Positions 41,791 to 52,199 of a stretch of 64,000 nt of DNA are shown piece after piece. The notes under the pieces are model-generated. The model worked only from the letters and a program-made list of their open reading frames with translations, made no database searches and was not told the origin of the DNA. Origin of the DNA: Tolypocladium sp. Sup5 PDA-1 (lineage: Eukaryota > Ascomycota > Sordariomycetes > Hypocreales > Ophiocordycipitaceae); contig JPHH03000020.1 of NCBI GenBank assembly GCA_000750105.3, positions 372,001-436,000 of the forward strand, given 5' to 3'. The position numbers and the translations under genes were made by a program. Each line of letters begins with the position of its first letter. Position 1 is the first letter of the stretch.

Positions 41791-42849
41791 ATGGCGCCCT
41801 CCGGTCCCATCACGACGCCCTTCACCACGCTGCTGGGCATCCAGCACCCAGTGGTCCTCGCCGGCATGGCGCGCACCTCCGGCGGCGCGCTCGCCGCGGC
41901 CGTGTCCAACGCAGGCGGCCTCGGGGTCATCGGAGGATTCCAGTACACGCCGGACCAGCTTCGCGAGATCGTGGCCGAGCTCAAGGAGAACCTGGCGCGG
42001 CCCGACCTGCCCTTCGGCGTCGACCTCGCGCTGCCGCAGATTGGCGGCAACGCGCGCAAGACGAACCACGACTACACGGGCGGCAAGCTCGAGGAGCTCA
42101 TCGACATCACCATCGAGAGCGGCGCGAAGCTGTTTGTGAGCGCCATCGGCGTGCCGCCCAAGCACGTCATCGACAGGCTGCACAAGCACGGCATCCTGGT
42201 CATGAACATGGTCGGCCACCCCAAGCACGCCGTCAAGGCGCTGGACCTGGGCGTCGACATGGTGTGCGCGCAGGGCACCGAGGGCGGCGGCCACACGGGC
42301 GAGGTGTGCAACTCGGTGCTCATCCCGGCCGTCGTCGACGTCGCGCGGCGCCACAAGCCCGCGATGCTCAAGGGCGCAACGGCGCAGGTGCTCGCGGCGG
42401 GCGGCATCTGCAACGGGCGCGGGCTGGCCAGCTCGCTGATGCAGGGCGCGACGGCCGTCTGGGTGGGCACGCGCTTCGTGGCGGCGACCGAGGCCAACTG
42501 CAGCGACGAGCACAAGCAGGCCGTCGTCGAGTGCACCTACGACGAGACGGAGCGCACGCTGGTGCTCTCGGGCCGCCCCGTGCGCATGAAGCCCAACGAC
42601 TACATCAAGAAGTGGCACAAGAAGCCCCAGGAGATCCAGGCGCTGTGCGACCGCGGCATCGTGCCCATCGAGCACGACTTCGAGGAGGGCGCCGAGGACA
42701 TCGACATCCCGCACCTGATGGGCCAGGTCGCCGGCTCCATCCAGCGCGTGCAGCCGGCCGGGGAGATTGTCCAGGAGATGGTGGGCGAGGCCGTGGACAT
42801 GCTGAAGCTGGGAGGCGCGTACCTGGGCGACAAGACGAGCAAGCTGTGA
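41791..42849 (+). CDS. Nitronate monooxygenase (2-nitropropane dioxygenase family)
   Basis: The single-exon gene gives 352 aa with the TIM-barrel flavoenzyme fold that binds FMN and oxidises alkyl nitronates to carbonyl compounds and nitrite. Hallmarks are GIQHPVVLAGMARTSGGALA, SNAGGLGVIGGF, VGHPKHAVKALDLGVDMVCA, then GTEGGGHTGEV with H168 as the likely catalytic base. ATAVWVGTRFVAATEA (phosphate-binding end of the barrel) follows. There is no signal peptide and no peroxisomal SKL, although the final TSKL is a near match to a PTS1 tripeptide (SKL at the very C terminus), so peroxisomal import is possible. Fungal members detoxify propionate-3-nitronate and similar compounds. GC content is high across the gene. 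The family is clear; the natural substrate is inferred. Confidence 0.9.
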   Translation: MAPSGPITTPFTTLLGIQHPVVLAGMARTSGGALAAAVSNAGGLGVIGGFQYTPDQLREIVAELKENLARPDLPFGVDLALPQIGGNARKTNHDYTGGKLEELIDITIESGAKLFVSAIGVPPKHVIDRLHKHGILVMNMVGHPKHAVKALDLGVDMVCAQGTEGGGHTGEVCNSVLIPAVVDVARRHKPAMLKGATAQVLAAGGICNGRGLASSLMQGATAVWVGTRFVAATEANCSDEHKQAVVECTYDETERTLVLSGRPVRMKPNDYIKKWHKKPQEIQALCDRGIVPIEHDFEEGAEDIDIPHLMGQVAGSIQRVQPAGEIVQEMVGEAVDMLKLGGAYLGDKTSKL

Positions 42850-43344
42850 GCATCGGCGGCAAGCATGGATGGATGTTAGTCTGTATACTCTTGTGAGATG
42901 ATTTGGGCAAAGGGACTGAGATGTGAATCACGTCGTCGGAGTTGGGGGGATGTTTGTGTGACCGTGGTGATCTCAAAAACGACAAGCCTGTATTGTTATC
43001 TAGGTCTGGTTTCTCAATTGAGAGCGGTAACATTGGATACCAGCTGCCTCAAAAATGAGCGAGAATTGAATTATGCTGCATTTTGATGAAGTGCTGTGAG
43101 TTCGTGATGCCCGCGATGGAGGTTTGGCACCCACCAGCTGGGAGGGTGCACGGACCATGTGCATCCCGCCCAAGTGGGGCAGGATTTTCTCAACCGAGAA
43201 CTCAGAGTGGAAGGGACTTTTTTTTTTCTTATCCGCCAGCCTCGCTATCGCTGACCGTCAACCGACGACCTTTTTTCAGCCGCCTCGACAAGCTTCCTAC
43301 GTTTGAGACTGTGACTGTCAGACAAACGACTGTTGCTGCTCACG
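42850..43344. other. Intergenic region before the HAS1 helicase gene
   Basis: No gene is seen. A T-run (tttttttttctt) near 43219-43231 lies about 115 bp before the helicase ATG and may be a promoter polypyrimidine tract. Confidence 0.4.
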
Positions 43345-45299
43345 ATGGGTCTTGCTACCGGCCAAAAGCGCAAGCGCAATGGCGTCGATACAGCTGCCGC
43401 TGATGCTGCAGCCGCGTCCAAAAAGTCCAAGAAGATAAAGAACCCCCCGCCCGTGGTCGAGCCCGAAGAGGAGGAGGAGGAGGAGGAGGAGGACGTCGAG
43501 GGCGATGACGACGAATCTGCCGAGGAGGAAATTGACGGGGCAGACGAGTCTGAAGACGAAGCTGAGCCTGCGGACGAGGGCTCCGGAGACCAAGGCAGCG
43601 ACATCGAGGACAATGTCGAAGACCTGCCCACCGATGGCGGCCTCTTGCTGCCGCCCACCACCGAGTCGCAAACTTTTGACGAATTGAAACTCTCAGAGAA
43701 GACCATGAAAGCCATCGGCGAGATGGGCTTTACAAAGATGACGAGTATCCAGCGCAGCGTTCGTCGCCCGGCACCGCGCTCCTCTCCTCGCTTCCCTGCT
43801 AACTCCTCTCCCTACAGGCCATTCCTCCGCTCCTCGCTGGCAAGGATGTGCTCGGTGCGGCCAAGACCGGCTCTGGCAAGACCCTCGCTTTCCTGATCCC
43901 CGCAATCGAGATACTCAGCGCCCTGCGCTTCAAGCCCCGAAACGGAACCGGCGTCATCGTCGTCTCGCCGACCCGAGAGCTCGCGCTGCAGATCTTCGGC
44001 GTCGCCCGGGAGCTGATGAAGCACCACTCGCAAACATACGGCATCGTCATCGGTGGCGCGAATCGCAAGGCAGAGGCGGAGAAGCTGTCCAAGGGCGTCA
44101 ACCTGTTGATCGCAACCCCCGGACGGCTGCTCGACCACCTGCTCAACACCCCGTTCGTCTTCAAGAACCTCAAGTCTCTTGTCATTGACGAGGCCGACCG
44201 CATATTGGAGGTTGGTTTCGAGGACGAGATTCGACAGATTGTCAAGGTCCTCTCAAACGACGACCGCCAAACCATGCTCTTCTCCGCCACGCAGACGACC
44301 AAAGTTGGTAGGTAGTTGCGACATCACCCCGGCTGGGATTATTCACTGACCGTGGACCCTGTGCAGAGGATCTTGCGAGAATTTCTTTGCGACCCGGCCC
44401 CCTCTACATCAACGTCGACGAGGAGAAGCAGTACAGCACCGTTGAGGGCCTGGAGCAGGGCTATATTCTCATCGACGCCGACAAGCGCTTCATCCTTCTC
44501 TATTCCTTCCTCCGGAGGATGCTGGAAAAGAGAAAGAAGGTGATTGTGTTTTTCAGCAGCTGCAACTCGGTCAAGTACTACGCCGAGCTCCTCAACTACA
44601 TCGACTGCCCCGTGCTGGACCTCCACGGCAAGCAAAAGCAGCAGAAGCGGACGAGCACGTTTTTCGAGTTTAGCAATGCGCGCCAGGGCACCTTGATTTG
44701 CACGGACGTGGCTGCCCGTGGGCTGGATGTGAGTGCCAAGCAAGCTGATTGCGACTGAAGATGGGATTGCTGACATGCCCCAGATTCCCGCCGTCGACTT
44801 TATCGTCCAGTTTGACCCCCCTGACAACACGCGCGACTACATCCACCGCGTGGGCCGAACTGCCAGAGGCGCCGACGGCAAAGGACGCAGCTTGCTGTTC
44901 CTTCAGCCAAACGAGGTCGGCTTCCTGTCGCACCTCAAGACCGCTCGCGTGCCCGTCGTCGAGTTTGAGTTCCCGCCAAGCAAGATCAAGAACGTGCAGT
45001 CGCAGCTCGAGAGGCTGATTGGAAAGAACTACTACCTGCAACAGAGCGCAAAGGAGGCGTTCAAGTCGTACCTTCACGCCTATGCCAGCCACAGCCTGCG
45101 ATCCGTCTACGACGTGCACAAGCTGGACCTGGCCAAGGTTGCCAAGAGCTTCGGCTTCACGACGCCGCCTCGCGTGGACATTAGCCTGGGGCAGTCCATG
45201 AGCCGAGACAAGGTGCAAGGCAGGAGACAGTACGGCAGCCAGCCGCGACAGGGCAGCTCTAGGGGCAGCTCCAGGGGAAGGGGACGGGGTAGAAGCTAG
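43345..45299 (+). CDS. HAS1: DEAD-box ATP-dependent RNA helicase HAS1 (DDX18 family)
   Basis: Four exons (43345-43758, 43818-44307, 44367-44728, 44784-45299) join in frame to 593 aa. An acidic, Lys-rich N-terminal tail precedes the helicase core. The core has the Q motif region GFTKMTSIQRS, AAKTGSGKT (motif I, about 152-160), PTRELA, TPGRLLDH, VIDEADR (DEAD) and SAT. It ends with CTDVAARGLD and HRVGRTARG. The downstream YYLQQSAKEAFKSYLHAYAS and VYDVHKLDLAKVAKSFGF are HAS1-specific, and the tail ends in SRGSSRGRGRGRS, an RGG/RS-like RNA-binding end. HAS1 acts in the nucleolus in both 40S and 60S ribosome assembly. The first intron uses donor GTTCGT, weaker than the others, but the junction matches the family (IQRSAIPPLLAGK). 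It is essential in yeast. Confidence 0.95.
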
Positions 45300-45889
45300 A
45301 TGGTCTTGTGCCGAGCAGGTTGGATGTTGGGTAGAGAGCAATGGCATCTCAATTGATATCCTGATGACCATGGGCCCCAGTTCTAGGGATTGGGGTATCG
45401 GAGTGGTCCTCTTAGACTTGTCGATGAATGTTTCTGCTGTTAGGTAATCTAGGAGTTGCGAGGCTGCATTTCACAACACTTGAACCACTGAAATTGAACA
45501 GCAAAAGTATACATGGGCGAGACGGCACGAGAGGATAAATAGATGTTTGTTAAATCTTCATTTCGTCTTGAGCCAAAAATTATGTCATGTGTTGTTGGCG
45601 TTGAGTCGCACATGTGAGGCTTGGCTGTGGCGGAGCACCCGGAGTCGGGACGGCGCGTCACCTCATCTCGGCAACTTCACAAGCGAGACTGAGACTGCGT
45701 CTGACAACGCCAGGTCCAGGCGCAACCTCACCGGTCTTGTGAAGCAGCCTCATATTTTAAAGCCCAGCGACTCATTTGCCTTCATAGAGCAGTAGAAAAC
45801 CGCCTGCGTCGCCGTATCTGAAGCACCGTTTCACGTCAGTCTGAGACTATCACGGCATCGACACAGCAGACACAGCATCCACAGCACCG
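45300..45889. other. Intergenic region before the FAD reductase gene
   Basis: No recognisable gene is seen in 590 bp; short frames lack motifs. Confidence 0.4.
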
Positions 45890-47452
45890 ATGGAAGCCCA
45901 CGACGCGGCCGTCGCCTCCATCGCCGCGCAGGTCAAGACGTTCTACGAGCGCCAGAAGCCATTCCGCATCTACCATGGCGCGACCAACAGCACGCGCCGC
46001 TCCCCCCGGCGCGCGGACAACACCGTAGACACCAGCGGCCTCAGCCACGTCCTCTCCATCGACGAGGCCGCGCAGACGGCCCTCGTGGAGCCCAACGTGC
46101 CCATGGACGCGCTCGTCGCCGCGACGGCGCGCCGCGGGCTCGTGCCGCCCATCGTCATGGAGCTGCCGGGCATCACCGTCGGCGGCGGCTTCTCCGGCAC
46201 GTCGGGCGAGAGCAGCTCGTTCCGCTACGGCGCCTTCGACGCCACGGTCGAGCGCATCGAGGTCGTGCTGCCGGACGGCACGGTGGCGAATGCGTCGAGG
46301 ACGGAGAAGCCGGATCTGTTCTGGGGCGCGGCGTCGGCGTTTGGCACGCTGGGCGTGGTGACGCTGCTCGAGGTGCGGCTGCGGCCGGCGAAGAAGTATG
46401 TCCAACTCACGTACTCGCTGGCGGGGAGTGCGGAGGAGGCCATGGCGCGGATGCGGGAGGAGTGCGGCAGAGAGGACAATGACTACATCGACGGCATCGT
46501 CTTCTCCATGGACTCGACCGTCATCTGCGTGGGCAAGCTCTCCGACGAAGCGCACCCCGGGGCCTCGCCGCGCCGCTTCACCCGCCGCCGCGACCCCTGG
46601 TTCTACATCCGCGCCGGCAAGGTCCTCAAGCAGCTCAAGAAGCACCCGGAGACGGCCGTGACGGACACGATCCCGCTCGAGGACTACCTCTTCCGCTACG
46701 ACCGCGGCGGCTTCTGGGTCGGGCGCTACGCCTTCAAGTACTTTATCACGCCCTTCAACCGCGTCACGCGCGCCGTGCTGGACCCCTTCATGCGCGCGCG
46801 CGTCATGTACCGCGCCGTGCACAAGAGCGGCCTCGCCGACTACTACATGGTGCAGGACGTCGGCGTGCCGCCCGCGCGCGCGCCCGAGTTCCAGGCCTGG
46901 CTGGACGCAGAGCTGGGCATCTACCCGCTGTGGCTCTGCCCGCTGCGCGTGCGCCGCGACGCGCCCGACGCCGCCCACGGCTTGCACTCGGAGTTTGCGG
47001 ACCCGGACACGCCGGCCGAGCTCATGAATTTCGGCGTCTGGGGCCCCGTGAGGGGGTCGACGCGCCGGGAGGTTGTGGCGCGGAACCGCGCGCTCGAGCA
47101 CAAGGTCCAGGAGCTGGGGGGCAAGAAGTGGCTGTACGCGCACGCGTACTACACCGAGGAGGAGTTCTGGGCGCACTACGACCGGCGCTCGTACGACGAG
47201 CTGCGGGTGCGGTACAAGGCGGGCTACCTGCCGACGGTGTACGACAAGGTGAAGGTCGACGTGGATGCGGAGGAGGCGGCCGTGAACGCGACGTGGAGGA
47301 GCCGCGCGAAAGCAAAGATCTGCGGCATCTGGCCGCTGCGGGGGCTGTATGGGTTTGCGGGCGCGTTGGTCGGCGCCGAGTATCTGCTGCAGAAGAAGAA
47401 GGGAGGCACGGAAAGCGACGATACGGAGACGTCGGCGGAGGAGAAGGCGTAG
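45890..47452 (+). CDS. FAD-dependent Delta(24)-sterol reductase-like protein (DHCR24/DIMINUTO family)
   Basis: The single-exon gene gives 520 aa. The FAD-binding (PCMH-type) half shows FRIYHGATNSTRR, LSIDEAAQTALVEPNVPMDA, ELPGITVGGGFSGTSGESSS at 91-110, FRYGAFDATVERIEVVLPDG and GAASAFGTLGVVTLLEVRLR. The second half has RGGFWVGRYAFKYFITPFNR, WLDAELGIYPLWLCPLR and GGKKWLYAHAYYTEEEFW, which I recall from animal and plant 24-dehydrocholesterol reductases. A hydrophobic stretch near the C terminus (LYGFAGALVGAEYLL) may contact a membrane. These enzymes reduce sterol side-chain double bonds. Fungi make ergosterol with Erg6/Erg4 chemistry instead, so the true substrate here is open; another lipid or oxidase role is possible. 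The family call is good, the reaction is inference. Confidence 0.82.
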   Translation: MEAHDAAVASIAAQVKTFYERQKPFRIYHGATNSTRRSPRRADNTVDTSGLSHVLSIDEAAQTALVEPNVPMDALVAATARRGLVPPIVMELPGITVGGGFSGTSGESSSFRYGAFDATVERIEVVLPDGTVANASRTEKPDLFWGAASAFGTLGVVTLLEVRLRPAKKYVQLTYSLAGSAEEAMARMREECGREDNDYIDGIVFSMDSTVICVGKLSDEAHPGASPRRFTRRRDPWFYIRAGKVLKQLKKHPETAVTDTIPLEDYLFRYDRGGFWVGRYAFKYFITPFNRVTRAVLDPFMRARVMYRAVHKSGLADYYMVQDVGVPPARAPEFQAWLDAELGIYPLWLCPLRVRRDAPDAAHGLHSEFADPDTPAELMNFGVWGPVRGSTRREVVARNRALEHKVQELGGKKWLYAHAYYTEEEFWAHYDRRSYDELRVRYKAGYLPTVYDKVKVDVDAEEAAVNATWRSRAKAKICGIWPLRGLYGFAGALVGAEYLLQKKKGGTESDDTETSAEEKA

Positions 47453-47586
47453 ACGTGGCTGTAGCGGCTTTTTCTTTTTGTTGTCCCGATAGAGTACAGA
47501 TGGCATACATACTAATAGACCGAGACCCAGCGCCAAACTCCGGAATACATGCGTTCGAATTATCAGATCCTCTCAGACGGCGCGCC

Positions 47587-48104
47587 CTACTCTGCCCGGA
47601 ACGCGCCAAACTCGCTCTTCTTCCTGCCGCTCAGCTGGCTCAGCGCCGTGGACTCCGTGTCCTCGATCCGCTTCGCCAGCCCGCCGCCGCGGCCCTCCTC
47701 CTTTATCGGCGGCAGCTTGCCGGGGTCGGCCTGCTTGGCGTCTGCGGCTTCCGGCTGCGGGATGGTCGCGGCCTTGGGCGGCGGCCGTGTGAGGTAGGCG
47801 TACATGGCGACGAAGAGGAGGGCCGCGCCGCCGAGGGGGACCCTGTTCCGGCAGTTAGCAAACACACGCAACTTGTACTCAACCGACGGCGTGACTATAG
47901 GGAGGGAGCACACCAGTTGCGCCGAAGGGCCTCCGACCCGCCTGGTTGGTCCGGCGGCCGCTCCTTCGACTCGCCCGGCCCGCCGAGGTCCTCGCTCTGC
48001 CTGCGGACCTGCTGCTGCGCTGCGCGGATCCGGGGTGGGGCGTTGCGGGCCGCGGGCCGGATGTGGCTGCGGAGCATGCCGCTCGACGCTCTGGGGATGG
48101 CCAT
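47587..48104 (-). CDS. Small mitochondrial-type single-membrane-span protein, unknown function
   Basis: Two exons (47914-48104, 47587-47842; 71-nt intron) join in frame to 148 aa. The N terminus MAIPRASSGMLRSHIRPAAR is rich in Arg, Ser and Ala without acidic residues, a good mitochondrial presequence. One helix VPLGGAALLFVAMYAYLTRP follows, just after the splice. The C-terminal tail ends with GLAKRIEDTESTALSQLSG and SEFGAFRAE. This form (presequence, one helix, charged tail) occurs in many conserved fungal inner-membrane proteins, but I do not know the family. It converges with the DHCR24-like gene, 134 bp away. It is supported by the intact reading frame across a clean intron and by the targeting features. 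Confidence 0.68.
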
Positions 48105-49035
48105 GATATTCTTCTCGACTCTTGATGATGAAATACGATGGACGAAGATGTGGTTGGGATGAAGTGTAGTGAGTTTTGAGAATGCTGTGAGAAGGTTGAG
48201 CTCCTTTTTTGGGGATTTGGCTGGGCTGTATGTCGATGGGCTTCCACGGCCGGGGAGGTATGATGTGGCGATGACGCTCCGATGCGCCACACCTGTGATT
48301 GACGTGAACACCCCGCATCCACGTCTGGAAAGGCTCCGGAAGGTGGCCCAGCTGGATGGAGACACGGCAAAGGCTAATCAGGGGGCATTTGCGTTGTGGT
48401 CTTTGCTCTGTGAGTGCAAGCTGGCGCGGCGAGGGGGCATGGGTGCCATATCTGCCGAATAGCGAAGCGTGAACGTGTTTGTACGCCCCCTATCGAAACC
48501 GATCCTCTCGTCCTGTTGTCGACGGAGGGAGCGCGGGCCGTGCCACAAGCTCAGCGCCAAGAGAAAGCTCGAGAGCCTTGTTGTCTGTAAGTTTAGTTAT
48601 CATTTGACCGTTGCTATGCACCTCGACCGTTGCAGGACGTTGGCCATGAACCAAGCCTGGGCCACACGCGATGGCGGAGCGAGGTGGTGGTGTCAACTGC
48701 ACCTATCCACAGCCTTTCCTCGCCGTACACTCAAGAACTGCAGGCCTTTCGGGATAACAAGCCGACATGCTGACCCGTTTCCGCTTTGGCATTACAGAAA
48801 CCGTATTCGCCGTAATGGTCTAATGTCGGGTGGCTGCCCTATTGACGAGCGGCTGAAACTGCTACGAAGTACGCTGGCCAAAGTTATGTTTAGCCGTTAT
48901 GCGTCCAGCACTTATAAACGCCAGCATCAGCCCTTTAAACGGAACTGACAGCACCACCACAACTACCACTTCATCCCAAAAATCACAAAAAGCACACACT
49001 GCTCCGGCAATTTCACGATTTATCAACACCCTTCA
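48105..49035. other. Divergent intergenic region
   Basis: The 0.9 kb between two divergent genes has no recognisable gene. Two T/A-rich patches (for example CTTTTTTGGGG near 48203) stand out weakly only. Confidence 0.4.
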
Positions 49036-49485
49036 ATGACCGACTCCGGTGCCACAACACCACTCCTCAACACCACCATGGGCCAACCCACAACCAGAAC
49101 CACCCCCTCCCCCTCCGCCTTCACCTCGGGCGCCATCACCACCCTCTCCGCCCTCAAGGTCGTCCTCGGCGCGTCCTGCGTCATCGCGCCGCAGCTCGCG
49201 GGGCGGCTCTTCCTGCTAAACATCACCCCGCAGGCCGTCATCATGGCGCGCCTCTTCGGCTCCAGCTGCGCGGCGCTCGGCGCGCTGACCTGGGACCTCA
49301 ACCGCCGGGGCGCCGCGGACCTGCGCCGCGTCGTGGCGTTCAACGTCGCCGCGGACGCCGTGGACGTCGTGAGCTGCAGCGTGGGATACGCGGCGGGCAT
49401 GTATGGCATGGGGGCGTTTGGGATGTTGGGCGGTGGGTGTGTTGTGCTGGGTGTGTTGGGTATGGTGGGATTCAAGGGTCTTTGA
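49036..49485 (+). CDS. Small multi-span membrane protein, unknown function
   Basis: The single-exon gene gives 149 aa from ATG 49036. A polar N-terminal 30 residues rich in Thr and Pro precedes about four hydrophobic helices: ALKVVLGASCVIAPQLAG, AVIMARLFGSSCAALGALTW, VAFNVAADAVDVVSCSVGYA and a Gly-rich last helix (MGAFGMLGGGCVVLGVLGMV). There is no recognisable motif. The pattern of four short helices in ~150 residues resembles DUF-type small fungal membrane proteins. Strong codon bias toward G/C at third positions, as in neighbours, supports real coding. Cellular location (plasma membrane, ER or mitochondria) is not decided by the sequence. Confidence 0.65.
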   Translation: MTDSGATTPLLNTTMGQPTTRTTPSPSAFTSGAITTLSALKVVLGASCVIAPQLAGRLFLLNITPQAVIMARLFGSSCAALGALTWDLNRRGAADLRRVVAFNVAADAVDVVSCSVGYAAGMYGMGAFGMLGGGCVVLGVLGMVGFKGL

Positions 49486-49899
49486 GGCTTCGTGTGAGGG
49501 AGACGGCTAGAGGGCGGTGGGTTTAAGGGTAAATTTCTGGTTGCTGTACAGCGGTGTTGAAAGGAAACTAGAGCTGAATGTTTTAATCGCTGTTATGAGT
49601 GTTGTCCATGGTAGCCCAGCCTCTTCGTTTCGTGGTGGGCTGCTCACACGCTGTTTACTACCGCAGGCCTTTTCCTTCGAGACAACGAGCCAGGCAAACC
49701 TTGACTATTCGCTTAGTATCACTCGTTCATACTTCTACAGCCCACAAAGATCGGACTCGGGACTCGCAAAATGAGTCACATTCAGCAAACATAGTTCTTC
49801 ATGCCTCGGGCCAGCATTCAGCCGTACCAACTCCATGCTGATGCTCGAACGCCCCACCACCTTCATCCTCTCATCAACACTCACATCCAACTTCACAAG

Positions 49900-50780
49900 A
49901 TGACCACACAACTGCTGTCGTGTGTGCGGCGGGCGGCGGGGAGGAGCACTGGCCGCGGCGGCAGGAGGCGTATTTTGCGGACATGAGCCGTTTCACGTGC
50001 CCGGGAGGGAATGGGGTGATGGGCCGGATAGGGCGTATCACGAGTTATACATGCTACATACGAAGAGCAACACAAGAACCGTCAAGACCACTTGACCATG
50101 CAGACCTCACGGTGCTGAAAGACGCGCTGCCCCGGCTGACAGCCTCGCGCTCACGAACCGCACCACCGACGTGCACGACATGGGGGCGCAGAGGGCAATC
50201 GTCCGGCCCGACGGTCCGGATGTGGAGACGCTTCGGCCAGGAGCGCGGGGAGCGGCCGCCGTTCCGGCCGCGGTGCGATTGGTGGTTGGCTTGGGGCGCG
50301 CCGATGGAATGGACGCGGGACAATATGCGGAGCATGGACTGGCTGGACGACGAGCTGCAGCGGAAGATTGACGAGAACGGGCCGCCGCATGAGACGCAGG
50401 AGCAGAGGAGTGGGCGTGAGGAGGATGGCGAGGATGGCGAGGATGGCGAGGAGGAGGAGGAGGAGGAGGAGGAGGAGGGTGAAGAAGAAGAGGAAGAGCC
50501 TCCCTCCAATCCCGACCCCCGGCGACATGGTGCCTCGGGCGGTGCGCAGCTTCCTGCGTCGGCAGGCGACCACGCTACAGGATCTGCGCATCGAGCACTG
50601 CAGCTTCGAGTCCGACGACGGCCTGGTCGACTTCAACGACGAGGTGCCCGCCGTGGAGAAGAAGGCCCAGCTGGGCACGTGAGAGGACGTCCGGAGGGTT
50701 TTCGAGGCATTGCAGGAGCACGGCAGGACGAAGCTGCGCGTCGCCGTGTTGAGTCGGTCTAGAGTTTCGGCCGTTTCCTG
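49900..50780 (+). pseudogene. Probable decayed F-box/LRR-like gene
   Basis: Several plus-strand fragments look like parts of one protein in different frames: DLTVLKDALPRLT, then ALTNRTTDVHDMGAQRAIVR, then ERPPFRPRCDWWLAWGAPME with MRSMDWLDDELQRKIDENGP, then SFLRRQATTLQDLRIEHCSF with ESDDGLVDF, and after a shift EDVRRVFEALQEHGRTKLRV. The LRIEHC and LPRLT parts resemble leucine-rich regions of fungal F-box proteins (one intact member lies at 59947). Frame changes near 50150, 50505 and 50683 and a stop block a single product. Missed introns could account for part of this, but no clean splice pairs repair the joins. Pseudogene status is therefore likely, not certain; the boundaries are approximate. 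Confidence 0.4.
50424..50497 (+). repeat. GATGGCGAG triplet array running into a GAG/GAA tract
   Basis: GATGGCGAG is repeated three times at 50424-50450, followed by about ten GAG codons and then GAA/GAG mixes. It would encode an acidic run. It lies inside the decayed F-box-like locus and may be a slippage hotspot that helped break the frame. Confidence 0.7.
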
Positions 50781-51346
50781 GCCGTGGGAAGAATGGCACC
50801 ATGGAGAGGCACGAGCAAGGCTGGGATGGCGTGCACGATGAGCTGGGAGGTAACTGACAGCAGGCGGTCAAACGGTGCACAGAGTCGAGAGTTGCATGTT
50901 GGAGGCGGCATCATGCACAAGAGCGGAGGACTGTCATGGAAACGGCAGCCCAACAACAGTGGTGATGCCCAAGAGGTGGAAGACGGTGAAGCGTCGTTGC
51001 TGTCCACGGTTGATTGGATTGCAGAGCCAACCATCACTCCATCCCCTTGGCAGTGCGAAGGCCGTACCCAAGTCACAGGACAGGGCTAAGGACCAGTCGG
51101 ATGGTGCGGTCGGGCACGGTGGAGCCCGCGATCCTGGCCACCTTCACCGCCGACAGTCGAGAACATCAACGTAGCGCCAGTCGCCAGCATCGTGAACGGG
51201 TCCCGCCAAGGGCCGGCGGAAATGAGCAGCGGCCACGTTGGGAAGGAGCCGACGGGCCACGCTCATAAACCCCACGCGACGGCACGAGGCCGCGCCCGTT
51301 TTCTCCTCTCTCCTCATCACTCTCTCATCATGAGATCGGGGGGGAT

Positions 51347-52199
51347 ATGATGGCCATCGTGAGGATGGGCTCTCGCTTCTGCCTCGTGGCGCTCGTGGCG
51401 GTGGTTGCCGCGGGATTCGCGGCCGCCGAGCCCGCCACGAGCATCGCCACGGTCTTCTGTGCAGAGCAACATCTGGACGCCCCGGTGCTGGCATCGGTCA
51501 TCAGGGCGGATGCCACGGCGACGGAGTACCTGCTGCAGTGCGGCGTGCCGTACAAGGGACTGCGGCGGCACTGTGGGGACGCGAACAACGATACCCTGAT
51601 TCTGACGCACGGCCCGTCCACCATGGCGTTGATGGGACGCGACAAACAATTGTATGTTATTCCCTGGGAGTTCGACTGATGAATGAGAGTCGGCAACTGA
51701 CGGAACCGCCTGGACTAGCACACGAGGATTCGACTGCAAGCTCCTGGGCTCTTCGTCGGCGAGGTGCGATTTCATCCTCGACGGCAAATACGCCCTGCAG
51801 CGCGGCCATTTCCCTTCGGACGTCGAGCCGGACGAGTATGCGGAGCTCATGATGCCTCTGACCATAACCGCCGGGCTGGAGAAGCTGGCTGCTGTGACCA
51901 ACAACGCAGCCATCGACACTACCAGCACGGCTGTGCCCCGGTCAATGGTAACACGGCTTGACGCCCCCGAGACGACGACTGCGCGGAGCGATGCATTGGT
52001 TTTGGATGATACGAAAACGACGACTGTACGACGGACGACAGCGCCGGAAGGCTCGAGCAGTTCCGCAGAGGTGAAGCCGACGGCTCTGTCCACGGCTTCG
52101 ACCACGGCGGACAAACCCGGTAGCGCGACGAACATGCGAGCTTCCGTCGCGCTGCTCGGGAGAATGCTCGGGCTGGTCACGGCCCTTGGCGTTCTCTAG
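51347..52199 (+). CDS. Ser/Thr-rich cell-surface protein with signal peptide and probable GPI-anchor tail
   Basis: Two exons (51347-51651, 51719-52199; 67-nt intron) join in frame to 261 aa. The N-terminal signal peptide is hydrophobic (FCLVALVAVVAAGFAAA). The first domain has five Cys in a spaced pattern (VFCAEQH, LLQCGVPY, RHCGDANN, FDCKLLG, ARCDFIL) with LILTHGPSTMALMG between them. A long Thr/Ser-rich stalk follows. The end SVALLGRMLGLVTALGVL is a short hydrophobic C terminus after a small-residue region (GSATN), typical for GPI attachment. The domain recalls small fungal surface proteins, but I cannot name a family. A role at the wall or in contact with surroundings is inferred. Confidence 0.72.

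Noticed and set aside
45836..47536. A 566-codon minus-strand open frame opposite the DHCR24-like gene
   Set aside because: It mirrors GC-rich third codon positions of the real gene and has Arg/His/Leu-rich low-complexity translation without motifs.
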